A DNA stretch of 64,000 nt, from NCBI RefSeq assembly GCF_014195535.1, contig NZ_JACIBY010000003.1, positions 562,440 to 626,439 on the forward strand, read 5' to 3'. Position 1 is the stretch's first letter. Every line of letters starts with the position of its first letter. Origin of the DNA: Runella defluvii (lineage in GTDB: Bacteria > Bacteroidota > Bacteroidia > Cytophagales > Spirosomataceae). The notes below the pieces were generated by a model that worked only from the letters and a program-made list of their open reading frames with translations, searched no databases and was not told the origin of the DNA. The position numbers were made by a program, and so were the translations under genes. Shown here one piece after another: positions 34,651 through 44,357 of this stretch.

Positions 34651-37482
34651 TTACCTGAAATTTCTCAAGGTGTAGGTGAATGTCATCATGTAATAACGCT
34701 GCAAAACCCGCGTCCTAACATCCTCAATATAAGTAGAGGTAATGTTACGGCTCACACTATTGTTTTGGCGTAAAACGTCAAACGAACTTACTTTCAACTC
34801 TCCTGCCTTGTTCTTCAAGAATTTGTAACCCACTGCGGCGTTCCAAAGAGTGAAGTTCAGGTTAAAATCCTGCCCAAGTCCCGTATAAAAAGTATTGTTG
34901 ATATTCGTATTGACGAAGAAACCGCTTTTAGTCGCCCAGTTGATTTTGAAATTACTATTTTGATAATAATACGTTCCGTCAAGCGCAGGCTGGAGCGAGT
35001 TTTTCACGGTATTATAGTTACCGTTCACCGAAAATGTAAAATCAAGCTGCTCGCTGATATTACTACTCAAGACCAACCCACCCGTGATCGATTGGGTATT
35101 TGCAATATTTTCTACCAAGTTAATCAAGCCTATGGTACGGGTATAACCTGTTCCAATGTTGAAATTCAAATTACTTTTCAGCGACGTAAGCGGCATTCCG
35201 TATGTAATAAATGAGCGAACATTCCAGTTTCCGTTGACGTTGACGGGCTGGGTAAATTGGGAGCCAGTCCGCAAAGTAAAGCCTGCAACCACGGTATCTC
35301 TGGTAGCAATAAAGGTAGTATTGCTAATATTGTTTTGGGTAAACGACCCATTAAAATTGATAAAGAAACTACGAGCGGTTTTTGCCTTTGTGATTCCGTA
35401 CCGAAGCGACATATTATGGTTATACTCTTGCTTCAAATCAGGATTACCCGTTCTGAGCAACAATGGGTTAGAGTTGTCCACCACATTTTGCAATTGGCTA
35501 ATAGAAGGTGCATTGGTGGAAGTGCGGTAATTGATTCGCAAACTTTGGCCATCGCTTCCACGGTACATCAACATCGCCGATGGCAAGAAGTTATTGAACG
35601 AACGGTTTACTTCAAATTCTGTTGGATACGTCTGTTTTCCAACGAGTTGGGCATTTTGGTAGTTCAATTCGGCCGTCACCATCGTTTTTTTGATGCGCAA
35701 ACGATAACTTCCACCGAAGCGGTTGGTCATGTAGGTATTATCAAACTCATTGGAAAGGCGCAAATCAGGCGAGCTGTATTCGCTCGTTGCTTGGTTATAG
35801 TTGTAGGTATTTCTTTCCGAGTAATTTTTGGTGTACGATGGCACGTAATTGAGTTGTAATTGTCCACCCCGACCTACATTTTCGGTCAAAGAAATAGTAC
35901 TCGAAACCGTGTAGCCATTTCCTCTGCTTTCGGTCTGTTGATCGGTAATTTGCAAAGAGTCGGCCGTCATACGTCCAAAATATTGGTTGGTTGATTTCAA
36001 GGAAGACTCTCCCACACGGGCATTCGATGAAGTGGTCAATCCTACTGAAATTGTGCGGCCAATTTTTCCAAAACGGTGACGCCACAGAATCGTATTTCCC
36101 CAGTTATTCCCATCATTTTGATTTTGGCGATTGGTCTGCGTTTGGTTTAGCGCTCTTCCACTCAAACTATTCGCTCCTAATAAACTACTGAACGAGGTAT
36201 TATCTTGCAGGCTAAATCTAGGCGTAATGATGACCGAGTTTTTGGTATTGATGGTATATTCCAAACGGGCATTTACGCGGTGGTTAAAGTTATTGTTTGA
36301 CGAATAATAATTTTCATCATACAGTTGCCCAGCACCTTGGGTTGTAAAAAACGTACGTGCCAAATCCGTTGTGTTGGTATTTTTAGCATTATTAAAAAAG
36401 TAACTACCCGTCACTTTCCACTTTTTCCCCCAGTTGTCAGAGTAGTTCAACCCAATTGCGTTGGTCGTTGTAATACCACTTTGCTGTCCTGCCAAAAAAT
36501 TATCAGAGGCATTTCCACCGCCAAAATTTCCACCACCGCCGCCGCCGCGATTTCCACCACCGCCGCCACCGCCACGGTTTCCGCCGCCGCCTTGGCCTCC
36601 CCCTCCTGAGCCACCTAATACCCCAAGCAAGTCTTCGGTGCCAAAGTTTTGTTGGTTGATATTATTAGACATCCCGATGAGCGAAATGCGGGTATCTTTC
36701 TTAAAATAATTGGTACTTCCCCCTATCATGTAGCGGTTGTCGGTGCCATAGCCTGCATAAGCTTTCCCAAACTGACCATTATTGCGGTCTGAACGCGTAA
36801 CAATATTGATGGTTTTGGTGGTTTGGCCATCGTCAAACCCCGTAAACTGTGCTTGGTCACTGAGGCGGTCAAACACTTGAATTTTGTCAATTACTTCGGC
36901 TGGAAGGTTTTTTAAGGCCAATGTTGCATCATCTCCGAAAAACTCACGGCCATCGACAGTTACCTTTTGTACGTTTTCTCCTTGGGCTTTTACCTGACCG
37001 TTTTCAATGGTGATGTTGGGCATTTTTTCCAACAAATCTTGCGCATTAGCGTCTTTGTTGACTTTAAAAGCACTGGCATTATAAACAGTGGTATCGCCTT
37101 TTTGCTCAACACGCTCCGCTACCCCTTTTACAATGACGTCTTTCAACAACTGCGCATCAGGTTTAAGGGCAATTTCGCCCAAATCGGGACTAGTCCGACG
37201 AAAATTAAGGCGTTGGTCGTACGAGATATAACCAATATATGAAGCCACCATCCGATAGCTTGCCGAGGGAATGTTTTTGAATAAGAACCGCCCAGACGTA
37301 TCGGCAACGACTCCAAACCGTGAGGTTGAATCGGCCGTATTGATCAAGAGTACATTGGCGCCAATCAGCGCAGATTTGTCGTTGGCATCAATCAGGCGGC
37401 CTTTTACTTCAATCGTTTGGGCTACCGCCAAACCAGCTGAACATAGAAAAAGAAGGGCAAAAATGTAACGTATTTTTGTCAT
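34651..37482 (-). CDS. TonB-receptor-like outer-membrane beta-barrel protein with glycine-rich insert
   Basis: The start at ATG 37482 (MTKIRYIFALLFLCSAGLAVAQ) gives a signal peptide. The 943-residue protein has an N-terminal carboxypeptidase-regulatory-like domain (TIEVKGRLIDANDKSALIGANV, residues 22-110). A plug-like domain follows (NAQDLLEKMPNITIENGQV, VTVDGREFFGDDATLALKNLP), then a long barrel of the outer-membrane beta-barrel family seen in Bacteroidota. Between them, at nucleotides 36507-36610, is a run of mainly glycine with a few Asn, Arg and Gln. The protein has no SusD partner nearby and is probably a stand-alone outer-membrane protein. Ligand unknown. Confidence 0.85.
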   Translation of the reverse strand: MTKIRYIFALLFLCSAGLAVAQTIEVKGRLIDANDKSALIGANVLLINTADSTSRFGVVADTSGRFLFKNIPSASYRMVASYIGYISYDQRLNFRRTSPDLGEIALKPDAQLLKDVIVKGVAERVEQKGDTTVYNASAFKVNKDANAQDLLEKMPNITIENGQVKAQGENVQKVTVDGREFFGDDATLALKNLPAEVIDKIQVFDRLSDQAQFTGFDDGQTTKTINIVTRSDRNNGQFGKAYAGYGTDNRYMIGGSTNYFKKDTRISLIGMSNNINQQNFGTEDLLGVLGGSGGGGQGGGGNRGGGGGGGNRGGGGGGNFGGGNASDNFLAGQQSGITTTNAIGLNYSDNWGKKWKVTGSYFFNNAKNTNTTDLARTFFTTQGAGQLYDENYYSSNNNFNHRVNARLEYTINTKNSVIITPRFSLQDNTSFSSLLGANSLSGRALNQTQTNRQNQNDGNNWGNTILWRHRFGKIGRTISVGLTTSSNARVGESSLKSTNQYFGRMTADSLQITDQQTESRGNGYTVSSTISLTENVGRGGQLQLNYVPSYTKNYSERNTYNYNQATSEYSSPDLRLSNEFDNTYMTNRFGGSYRLRIKKTMVTAELNYQNAQLVGKQTYPTEFEVNRSFNNFLPSAMLMYRGSDGQSLRINYRTSTNAPSISQLQNVVDNSNPLLLRTGNPDLKQEYNHNMSLRYGITKAKTARSFFINFNGSFTQNNISNTTFIATRDTVVAGFTLRTGSQFTQPVNVNGNWNVRSFITYGMPLTSLKSNLNFNIGTGYTRTIGLINLVENIANTQSITGGLVLSSNISEQLDFTFSVNGNYNTVKNSLQPALDGTYYYQNSNFKINWATKSGFFVNTNINNTFYTGLGQDFNLNFTLWNAAVGYKFLKNKAGELKVSSFDVLRQNNSVSRNITSTYIEDVRTRVLQRYYMMTFTYTLRNFR

Positions 37483-37673
37483 GGTGTATGTTATTTCACA
37501 ATTGGATAGTTGAAATAGCAGAAAGTTTAGTCGCAGAAGCGGTAAAAGCGATGAAACGCCCAAGAACACCGACGATAAGGGGGGGATTTACCGATAAAGA
37601 TTTTGACGTTTTTGGGCTTTAAGAAATATTGGCTTTACTTGTAACCTAAATCTTAAAACAACCTTTTCCCCTC

Positions 37674-38591
37674 ATGAATCGTCGCGACTTTTTCCAACAA
37701 ACAGCCTTGGGCGGCGCTGCCTTGTCGCTCCCCACACCTACGCCAGCCCCAGCGGCCGTTGCCCCTTACAAACTAGGGCTTGCCTCTTATTCTTACTGGC
37801 ACTTCAAAACGCCCAAAGTACCCATCGAAACGGTGATTGACGAAGCCGCTCGCCTCGAAATCGAAGGAGTGGATATTTTGCATCGCCAAATGGACAGCGA
37901 GGACAACGCTTACCTCCAAAAACTCAAACGCCATGCTTTCGTCAACGGCGTGGACCTGATTTGTTTGTCGATTCACCAAAGTTTTGTTTCGCCCGACGCC
38001 GCCGAGCGCCAAAAAAACATCGACCATACTTTGCATTGCATTGAGCTTGCGTACAAAATGGGCATTCCGTCGATTCGTCTTAATTCGGGGCGTTGGAATA
38101 CCATCAAATCGTTTGATGAACTCATGGCCAAGCGGGGCGTAGAACCCATCTTGCCAGGCTACACCGAAGACGACGGATTCAAATGGTGCATTGATAGCAT
38201 CGAAAAATGTCTCGCCAAAGCCGCCGAATGTGGGGTGATGTTGGCACTCGAAAACCACTGGGGACTTACCTCTACGCCAGAGGGATTGTTGCGCATTCGG
38301 AAAGCGATTGACTCGCCTTGGTTGGGAGTGTTGATGGACACAGGTAATTTTTTGGAAGACCCTTATACCAAACTAGAGAAAGTAGCCCCCGTAGCCAATT
38401 TTGTACAAGCCAAAACCTACTACGGAGGCGGCGAGTGGTACTCGCTCGACTTAGATTATAAACGTATTTTTAATATCCTCCGCCAAGCCAACTACAAAGG
38501 CTACGTAGCCCTTGAGTTTGAAGGCAAAGAACCCGCCGAATCGGGGGTACGCAAGAGCATTGCGATGTTGCGCGAGGCCATGAAAGGTTAG
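37674..38591 (+). CDS. TIM-barrel sugar isomerase/epimerase-like protein with twin-arginine-type leader
   Basis: The 305-residue protein starts MNRRDFFQQTALGGAALSL, a twin-arginine export signal. The rest is an AP endonuclease 2/xylose isomerase-like barrel: KLGLASYSYWHF, LEIEGVDILHRQMD, GIPSIRLNSGRWN, MLALENHWGLTS, GVLMDTGNFLEDP, and VALEFEGKEPAESGV near the end. Acidic and histidine residues in these strands make the usual divalent metal site (ENH, DTGN, EFEG). Such periplasmic enzymes often accompany Gfo/Idh/MocA and DUF1080 proteins in 3-keto-sugar metabolism. It overlaps the convergent GNAT gene by four bases. Confidence 0.85.
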   Translation: MNRRDFFQQTALGGAALSLPTPTPAPAAVAPYKLGLASYSYWHFKTPKVPIETVIDEAARLEIEGVDILHRQMDSEDNAYLQKLKRHAFVNGVDLICLSIHQSFVSPDAAERQKNIDHTLHCIELAYKMGIPSIRLNSGRWNTIKSFDELMAKRGVEPILPGYTEDDGFKWCIDSIEKCLAKAAECGVMLALENHWGLTSTPEGLLRIRKAIDSPWLGVLMDTGNFLEDPYTKLEKVAPVANFVQAKTYYGGGEWYSLDLDYKRIFNILRQANYKGYVALEFEGKEPAESGVRKSIAMLREAMKG

Positions 38592-39142
38592 CGCCAATCC
38601 CACGCCACAATGTTCCACAAGTCGATGTGGTCTTCGTGGGTGTGTATCGTCCGAAAACCTACGCGCTCGTGCGCCCGCATGGAGCGCGTATTTCGTACGG
38701 CGATTTCGGTCACACACAAGTCAAATTCGCCCGACAACTGGCGTTTATGTTCGGCATATAGCCCATCAAAAATCCCTTGTCCACGGTGCGACTGCGCCAC
38801 GCAGATTTGCCCCATGACGTAATAACGCTGCTCGCTCAACGGTTTGTCCTCATACTCCAAGCCTGAAATAATGTCGAACATGGGCACTAATTCGGGAATG
38901 AGTTGCCCGAAAGTACGTGGCATCACCAAGGCATAGCCCACCAACAAGTCGCCGTCTTTGGCGATGATTTGGGGCAGGGCATCGTTCATTTTTTTGATGG
39001 ACTCAAACGAATGTTCGACCGTCGTAAAACCTTGGTCTTGTTGGTACTCCGACGGGGTATTTTTGTATAAATTTTGGCGTTGAAGCTCCAACACCTTACG
39101 TAAATCTTCGTCGTTTTGGGCAGAAGTAAAAATCACCGACAT
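38588..39142 (-). CDS. GNAT family N-acetyltransferase
   Basis: The 184-residue protein matches the GNAT fold. LVGYALVMPRTFG and YVMGQICVAQSHRGQGIFDGLYAEHKRQL hold the central strand and the acetyl-CoA pyrophosphate loop (Q-x-x-G-x-G/A type, HRGQGIF). VTEIAVRNTRSMRAHERVGFRTIHTH is the terminal Asn-x-x-x-x-x-x-x-x-x-x-x-GF motif. It would transfer an acetyl group to an amine; the acceptor is not predictable. It is convergent with the TIM-barrel gene and divergent from the M24 peptidase gene. Confidence 0.85.
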   Translation of the reverse strand: MSVIFTSAQNDEDLRKVLELQRQNLYKNTPSEYQQDQGFTTVEHSFESIKKMNDALPQIIAKDGDLLVGYALVMPRTFGQLIPELVPMFDIISGLEYEDKPLSEQRYYVMGQICVAQSHRGQGIFDGLYAEHKRQLSGEFDLCVTEIAVRNTRSMRAHERVGFRTIHTHEDHIDLWNIVAWDWR

Positions 39143-39189
39143 GTCGCTAACGGGTTAAAAAGTAGAATGGCTGTAAAAGTAACAACAGG

Positions 39190-39222
39190 CTTTCAGCAAC
39201 CCAAACATTCGCCGTATCTTTG
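39190..39222 (+). promoter_or_regulatory. Predicted promoter of the M24 peptidase gene
   Basis: TATCTTTG (39215-39222) matches the -7 consensus; TTTC about 20 bases before it is one base from TTTG. The start codon lies 31 bases after the -7 element. Confidence 0.45.
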
Positions 39223-39253
39223 TCACAAACACATTCATCCAACCTAAACACGT

Positions 39254-40612
39254 ATGCTAAAACAACCTTTACTTCGGCACTTTTTGTCCATTGCTTTCTG
39301 CTTAGTTACTTTTTTATCTTTTTCCCAAACCCCCATTCTGCCCGAGCGCGAACGAGCCCGCGTTGTGGATGAAATTTTAGAAGACCGCTTCAACAACCTA
39401 TTGCCACAGTTGATGCGGCGAGAGGGAATTGACATGTGGATTATTATTTCGCGCGAGTACAACGAAGACCCCGTCATGAAAACGATGTTACCCAGTACGT
39501 GGCTTTCGGCGCGGCGTCGTACCATCATGGTTTTTTATGATGCGGGTGGTGACAAGCCCCTCGAAAAATTAGCCATTGCCCGCTACGACGTCGGGAATTT
39601 GCTCAAAGGCGAGTGGGACATCAATGTACAACCAAACCAATGGCTGGCCCTGTCGAAGGTGATTGACGACCGAAATCCGAAGAAAATTGCCTTAAATTTC
39701 TCCAAAGAGTATGGCCATTCTGATGGACTGACTTTTACCGAACACAAAGAGTTTATGACGGCTTTGTCGGAAAAACAAAAAGCAAAAATTGTCTCAGCCG
39801 ACCGCCTTGCCGTGGCTTGGCTCGAAACGCGTAGCGAAAAAGAAGCGGCCATTTATCCAATTATTTGCCGTATTTCTCACCAGATTATTGAAGAAGCTTT
39901 TTCGGAAAAAGTTATTCATCCAGGCATCACCACCACCGACGATGTAGTTTGGTGGATGCGCCAAAAAGTGACGGATTTGGGATTAGAAACGTGGTTTCAT
40001 CCGACGGTGGACATTCAACGCCTCGACCCCGAAAGTTTTGACCATTTACGTACGTTTTCAAAGCGCCCCTCCAAGCAAGTCATCATGCCAGGCGACCTGC
40101 TACACTGCGATTTTGGGATTACGTATTTACGCCTAAATACCGACCAGCAACAACACGCTTATGTCCTTCGGTCAGGCGAAACCGACATTCCTGAGTACTT
40201 GAAAAAGGCATTTATGCAGGGAAATCGCTTGCAAGATATTCTTACAAGCCGCTTTAAAGTGGGAACTACGGGCAACAAGATGTTATTGGAATCGCTCGAA
40301 CAAGCCAAGAAAGAGGGTATTACGGGAAGTATTTATTCTCACCCAATTGGCGTACACGGCCACGCTGCGGGGCCTACGATTGGGATGTGGGATCAGCAAC
40401 AGGGAGTACCTGGCACGGGCGATTATCCATTGTTCCAAAACACCGCCTATTCCATTGAGCTAAATGCGGCCGTTGAAATTCCTGAATGGAAGAAAACGAT
40501 TCGGATTATGTTGGAAGAAGACGGCTACTACGACGCCAACGGCTTCCGTTATTTGGACGGTCGGCAAAAGGAAATGTTTACCATTCCACGAAAAGTGGCC
40601 AATGTCAAATAA
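39254..40612 (+). CDS. M24 family metallopeptidase (Xaa-Pro aminopeptidase-like), secreted
   Basis: The 452-residue protein has a signal peptide (HFLSIAFCLVTFLSFSQ). The N-terminal half is a creatinase-like domain. The C-terminal half is the pita-bread peptidase domain with expected metal ligands: LLHCDFGITYLRLNTDQQQH (two aspartates), HPIGVHGHAAGPTIGMW (histidine loop), and ELNAAVEIPEW with MLEEDGYYD (two glutamates). Such enzymes remove N-terminal residues before proline or, in related members, hydrolyse other small peptides. The signal peptide puts it in the periplasm, which is unusual for classic aminopeptidase P. It stands alone with its own promoter and terminator. Confidence 0.85.
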   Translation: MLKQPLLRHFLSIAFCLVTFLSFSQTPILPERERARVVDEILEDRFNNLLPQLMRREGIDMWIIISREYNEDPVMKTMLPSTWLSARRRTIMVFYDAGGDKPLEKLAIARYDVGNLLKGEWDINVQPNQWLALSKVIDDRNPKKIALNFSKEYGHSDGLTFTEHKEFMTALSEKQKAKIVSADRLAVAWLETRSEKEAAIYPIICRISHQIIEEAFSEKVIHPGITTTDDVVWWMRQKVTDLGLETWFHPTVDIQRLDPESFDHLRTFSKRPSKQVIMPGDLLHCDFGITYLRLNTDQQQHAYVLRSGETDIPEYLKKAFMQGNRLQDILTSRFKVGTTGNKMLLESLEQAKKEGITGSIYSHPIGVHGHAAGPTIGMWDQQQGVPGTGDYPLFQNTAYSIELNAAVEIPEWKKTIRIMLEEDGYYDANGFRYLDGRQKEMFTIPRKVANVK

Positions 40613-40655
40613 AATCAAAGAGGCTGCCAACAATGGCAGCCTCTTTGATTTTTGG
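40612..40655. terminator. Strong bidirectional terminator between M24 peptidase and MMPL genes
   Basis: CAAAGAGGCTGCCA (40616-40629) pairs with TGGCAGCCTCTTTG (40634-40647) around ACAA. It is flanked by AAAAT on the left and ATTTTT on the right, so it can end both convergent transcripts. Confidence 0.9.
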
Positions 40656-40658
40656 CAA

Positions 40659-42989
40659 TTAGGAGGGTTTTTCCCCTTTCTTCATCCGATTAGTAATCGA
40701 CAACAACAAAGCAGGCAACAGAATCAAGTTGGTACACATCGCTACCAAAAGCGTGATAGAAACCATGACCCCCATCGCCGCCGTTCCGCCAAAACTTGAC
40801 GCGGCAAAAATGGCAAATCCACAGAACAAAATCGCCGCCGTGTAAATCATGCTCAAGCCCGTTCCAAAAATCGCTTTGCTAATCGCGACCGTTGGGGGAT
40901 GGCCATTTTTGTAAATTTCCTGACGATAACGCGTCAAGAAATACACCGTACCGTCGGAAGCAATCCCAAACGTGATGCTAAAAATCAGAATCGTGGTAGG
41001 CTTAAAGTAAATATCAAAAAAGCCCATTATACCCGCCGTCAGCGCCAGAGGAATCAAACAGGGAAGTTTTGACAACAAAATAATGGGCACCGAACGGAAG
41101 AGAATCATCCCGACCAAAGCAATCAGGACAATGGCAATAAGCAAGCTTTCGTATAAGTTGCCCAACAAGTAATCGTTGCTTTTCAGAAACACCAAACTAT
41201 GTCCCGTTAGGCTTACATTGTAGTCTTTGGGACTAAAAATAGAATCAACTTTCGGACGAATTTCTTTCAACAACTCTTTAATGCGTTCTGAACCCACATC
41301 GGCCATTTGAAAACTCACCCGCGTAATGCTGCGGTCTTTGTTCAAAAACGTATTCAACTGCTTCGCTCCTGCTCCATTTTGGCCTTGCCCTTGCACAAAA
41401 TCTGACAATTTCGACAACTCCATTGCCCCAGGAAGTACGTAATACTTGGCATCGCCCCCGCGATAGGCTTGGTATAAAAAGCGCGATGCTTCCACCGCCG
41501 AAACAGGTTTTGAAAACTCTGGGTAATCGGCAAGTGCATTTTGGAGTGCTTTAATTTTGTACAATGTTCGAGCTTGATTTCCAAATACACCGTTGGGTTG
41601 TTTGGTATCAATCATTACTTCAAACGGTAGAACTCCATTGAAGTTTTTCTCAAAAAAGCGCAAATCCACGTAGATTTTATCATTTTTGGGCAAGTCATCC
41701 ACCACATACCCAATGGCCTTGATTTTGGTTATTCCATACGCAGAAATCAAAATCATAGCCACCATCACCAGGTAAATAGCGCGGCGTTTGTTGTGTACCA
41801 AATAATCTACTTTTGTCAGGATTCCCACCGCCCATTTTCCGTCCAAATGACGTAAATGACGCGCTTTTGGAATATCCATGTAGTGTAACGTGATGGGCAA
41901 CAACACCAAACAAAGCACATACGTGACCATCACACAGATAGCCGCAACCACGCCAAACTCCACCAACAAAGCACTATTGGTAAAATAAAACACCCCAAAA
42001 CCAATGGCCGTGGTGACATTGGCCAGCAAAATCGACAGCCCGATTTGTTTCACCATTTCGGCAATGGCCTCGTCTTTATTGCCGTGCGTTTTGAGTTCTT
42101 GTTGGTATTTATTGATTAAGAAAATACAGTTCGGCACACCAATCACAATCAACAACGGCGGAATCAACCCCGTGAGGGCCGTAATTTTATACTCAAAGAG
42201 CTGCAAAGTACCAATCGAAAACACAACCCCAATGAGCACGACGACGATAGAAAGAAGGGTAAGGCGGAAAGAGCGAAAGAAAACCCACAAAATAAAGGCC
42301 GTCACGACCACTGCCAAAATCATAAACAACGTCATTTCGCTCGAAATCTTCTTCATCATCGTTGTTCGGATGAAGGGCATACCCGAAAAATGAAGCTCAG
42401 TATTGTGCTTAACGGCAAATTCGTTTGAAAACTTCGCAACATCCTCTACAATCGACAATCGGCGCTTTGAGTTTAGCGAAGCTTCGTTGAAGGTTACTAA
42501 GATAAGGGTCGAATTGGTTTTTGAATTCCACACCAACCCATCATAAAACGGCAAATTTTGAATTTGTTTTTTCAGAGTATCCGCCTCCGCTTGGGTCGTT
42601 GGAAGCTGTTTCATGGCGGGAAGAATATCGAAGCGGCTGGCACTGTCGTTTCGTACCACCTTATAAACACTTCCCAGCGAAAGCACATTTTTTATCCCCT
42701 CAGTCGATTTGATTTTTTGAGCAAGGGCCTCCCAATCGCGAAATTTATTGACTTCAAATAAGTTTTCATCCTGCCAACCAATGACCATTATCGCGCCATC
42801 TTCCCCAAAAAGTTGTCGAAAATATTGGTATTCTTTTTCGGTAGGGTCGTCAGACGGCAGGATACGTGCAAACTTGTACGAAAGCTCAATTTTACTTCCT
42901 TCGTACCCCATAAAAACCGTTGAAACCAGTATGACTGCCAGCCAAATAAACCGATATTTGATGATATTTTGAGCAATATTATTCCACAT
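40659..42989 (-). CDS. MMPL/RND-family transporter
   Basis: The start is ATG 42989; the frame can be extended two codons to a TTG. The 776-residue protein shows two repeats, each with one span, a large periplasmic domain and five spans. FRSFRLTLLSIVVVLIGVVFSIGTLQ, PPLLIVIGVPNCIFLINKYQQEL and VTTAIGFGVFYFTNSALLVEFGVV belong to the first; RSVPIILLSKLPCLIPLALT, TFGIASDGTVYFLTRYRQE and FGGTAAMGVMVSITLLVAM to the second. These are typical of MMPL proteins that export lipids or hydrophobic compounds using the proton gradient. There is no membrane-fusion or outer-membrane component next to it. Cargo cannot be assigned. A TATCTTTG -7 element lies at 43020-43027. Confidence 0.88.
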   Translation of the reverse strand: MWNNIAQNIIKYRFIWLAVILVSTVFMGYEGSKIELSYKFARILPSDDPTEKEYQYFRQLFGEDGAIMVIGWQDENLFEVNKFRDWEALAQKIKSTEGIKNVLSLGSVYKVVRNDSASRFDILPAMKQLPTTQAEADTLKKQIQNLPFYDGLVWNSKTNSTLILVTFNEASLNSKRRLSIVEDVAKFSNEFAVKHNTELHFSGMPFIRTTMMKKISSEMTLFMILAVVVTAFILWVFFRSFRLTLLSIVVVLIGVVFSIGTLQLFEYKITALTGLIPPLLIVIGVPNCIFLINKYQQELKTHGNKDEAIAEMVKQIGLSILLANVTTAIGFGVFYFTNSALLVEFGVVAAICVMVTYVLCLVLLPITLHYMDIPKARHLRHLDGKWAVGILTKVDYLVHNKRRAIYLVMVAMILISAYGITKIKAIGYVVDDLPKNDKIYVDLRFFEKNFNGVLPFEVMIDTKQPNGVFGNQARTLYKIKALQNALADYPEFSKPVSAVEASRFLYQAYRGGDAKYYVLPGAMELSKLSDFVQGQGQNGAGAKQLNTFLNKDRSITRVSFQMADVGSERIKELLKEIRPKVDSIFSPKDYNVSLTGHSLVFLKSNDYLLGNLYESLLIAIVLIALVGMILFRSVPIILLSKLPCLIPLALTAGIMGFFDIYFKPTTILIFSITFGIASDGTVYFLTRYRQEIYKNGHPPTVAISKAIFGTGLSMIYTAAILFCGFAIFAASSFGGTAAMGVMVSITLLVAMCTNLILLPALLLSITNRMKKGEKPS

Positions 42990-43097
42990 ACGCAATGGTG
43001 CTTTGTTTTACGAAAGTCGCAAAGATACTCAGCCTTCCCGTGATTCAGCCTAAAAAAGTAAAGTTTATTGTCCATCATGAAGGTCAATAGAAAATAA

Positions 43098-43125
43098 AAA
43101 TGCCCCGATTTTCATCGAGGCATTT
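43098..43125 (-). terminator. Rho-independent terminator of the M28 peptidase gene
   Basis: AAATGCCCCGAT (43098-43109) pairs with ATCGAGGCATTT (43114-43125), with one C-A mismatch and a TTTC loop. On the minus strand a T-rich tail follows. It lies about 20 bases after the stop at 43146. Confidence 0.75.
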
Positions 43126-43145
43126 CGCATTTACAAGCTCGTTTA

Positions 43146-44357
43146 TTATTTAAAAGTAACAGGCAACGTCAATTTATCAGCCCCTCGCTGCACTTCTGCT
43201 TCTACGGTTTGGCCTTTTTCAAATTTTCCCAACGCACCCATATAATCGTAAATGGTATTGAGGGTATATTTATCCAAACGTAAAATCAAATCACCACCTT
43301 TGATACCCGCCGCTTCGCCAGGACGATTTTTAGAGACCCCATCCACCTTGATACCTGGCCCATTGAAAGAATAATCGAGCAAAAGCCCCATCGTCACTTT
43401 GAAACTCATATTGCGGGCCATTGGCATGGCAGTTTCGCGGTATTCTAAACGATTAGGAAGTTTATCAACGGCGTTCACAATCCCAACCACTGAATTGAGA
43501 ATTTTAGCTTCTCCTTCAAAGTTAATTAGTTCAATGTCGTCGCTTGGCTTGTGGTAATCGCCGTGAACCCCCGTAAAGAAGAACAAAACAGGGATTTTCT
43601 TTACATAAAACGACGTGTGGTCGGAAGCGCCTGCGCCTGCGGAGTCAATTTTAAATGCCATTTTATCGCGTTCCAACACGGGAGGAATCACTTGCCCCCA
43701 GCTAGGACTTGTTCCCCACCCACCTACAGTAATTGCTTTATTAGGGTCAAAACGGCCAATCATGTCAAAATTGAGCATTAAATTCACCGTTGATAAGTCG
43801 ATCGTAGGGTTGTTGGCGTAGTATTTTGAGCCTAACAATCCAAGTTCCTCAGCCGAAAAGCAAATGAAGAGGAAGTTATGTTTTTCTTTGACTTTGTTTT
43901 TGGCAAAATGCCGCGCTAATTCCAACACACCTGCCACACCCGACGCGTTGTCGTCGGCACCATTATGAATTTTACCTTTACTGTCAGGAATCAACGAGCC
44001 ACGCTGATACCCTTCGCCGAGGTGGTCATAGTGCGCTCCGATGACAATGGTACGGTCGGCCCCGTTATCCAAAAAACCAACCACATTGCGGGCGTCCAAC
44101 ACGTGTACGGTATCAAGATTCGCCTTAAAAGGCTGTTCGTAGCCATTGGTGCCTTTGGGTTGAAGCCCAATTTCTTTGAAATACTTCGCAATATAATCCG
44201 CCGACATTTTTTCTTCCTTCGTCCCCGTCCCACGGCCTTTCAGTTCGTCGGATGCCAAGTAAGAAATATGTTTTTGGACGTTTTTGGCAGAAATGTCTGA
44301 TTTCTGGGCGTACAATGAACCCGCTGCCAAGCAAGCTACTAATAGTATTTTTTTCAT
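43146..44357 (-). CDS. M28 family metallopeptidase with C-terminal PDZ domain, secreted
   Basis: I take ATG 44357 as the start because MKKILLVACLAAGSLYAQ is a clear signal peptide. The open frame runs 110 codons further upstream without a stop and is described separately. The 403-residue protein has the zinc aminopeptidase ligands in order: GAHYDHLGEG (His), GADDNASGVAGVLELA (bridging Asp), FSAEELGLLGS (Glu pair), MLNFDMIGR (Asp) and GASDHTSFY (His). A PDZ domain follows from about residue 310 (VSKNRPGEAAGIKGGDLILRLD). It would cleave peptides in the periplasm. It is transcribed in the same direction as def, which lies upstream, with the antitoxin remnant in between. Confidence 0.9.
   Translation of the reverse strand: MKKILLVACLAAGSLYAQKSDISAKNVQKHISYLASDELKGRGTGTKEEKMSADYIAKYFKEIGLQPKGTNGYEQPFKANLDTVHVLDARNVVGFLDNGADRTIVIGAHYDHLGEGYQRGSLIPDSKGKIHNGADDNASGVAGVLELARHFAKNKVKEKHNFLFICFSAEELGLLGSKYYANNPTIDLSTVNLMLNFDMIGRFDPNKAITVGGWGTSPSWGQVIPPVLERDKMAFKIDSAGAGASDHTSFYVKKIPVLFFFTGVHGDYHKPSDDIELINFEGEAKILNSVVGIVNAVDKLPNRLEYRETAMPMARNMSFKVTMGLLLDYSFNGPGIKVDGVSKNRPGEAAGIKGGDLILRLDKYTLNTIYDYMGALGKFEKGQTVEAEVQRGADKLTLPVTFK

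Noticed and set aside
35257-35859. 200-codon plus-strand frame inside the TonB-type gene
   Set aside because: It is antisense to a continuous barrel-coding frame and its sequence is unlike a protein family.
36461-36709. Proline-rich plus-strand frame
   Set aside because: It is the antisense reading of the glycine-rich insert; runs of proline follow from the repeat.
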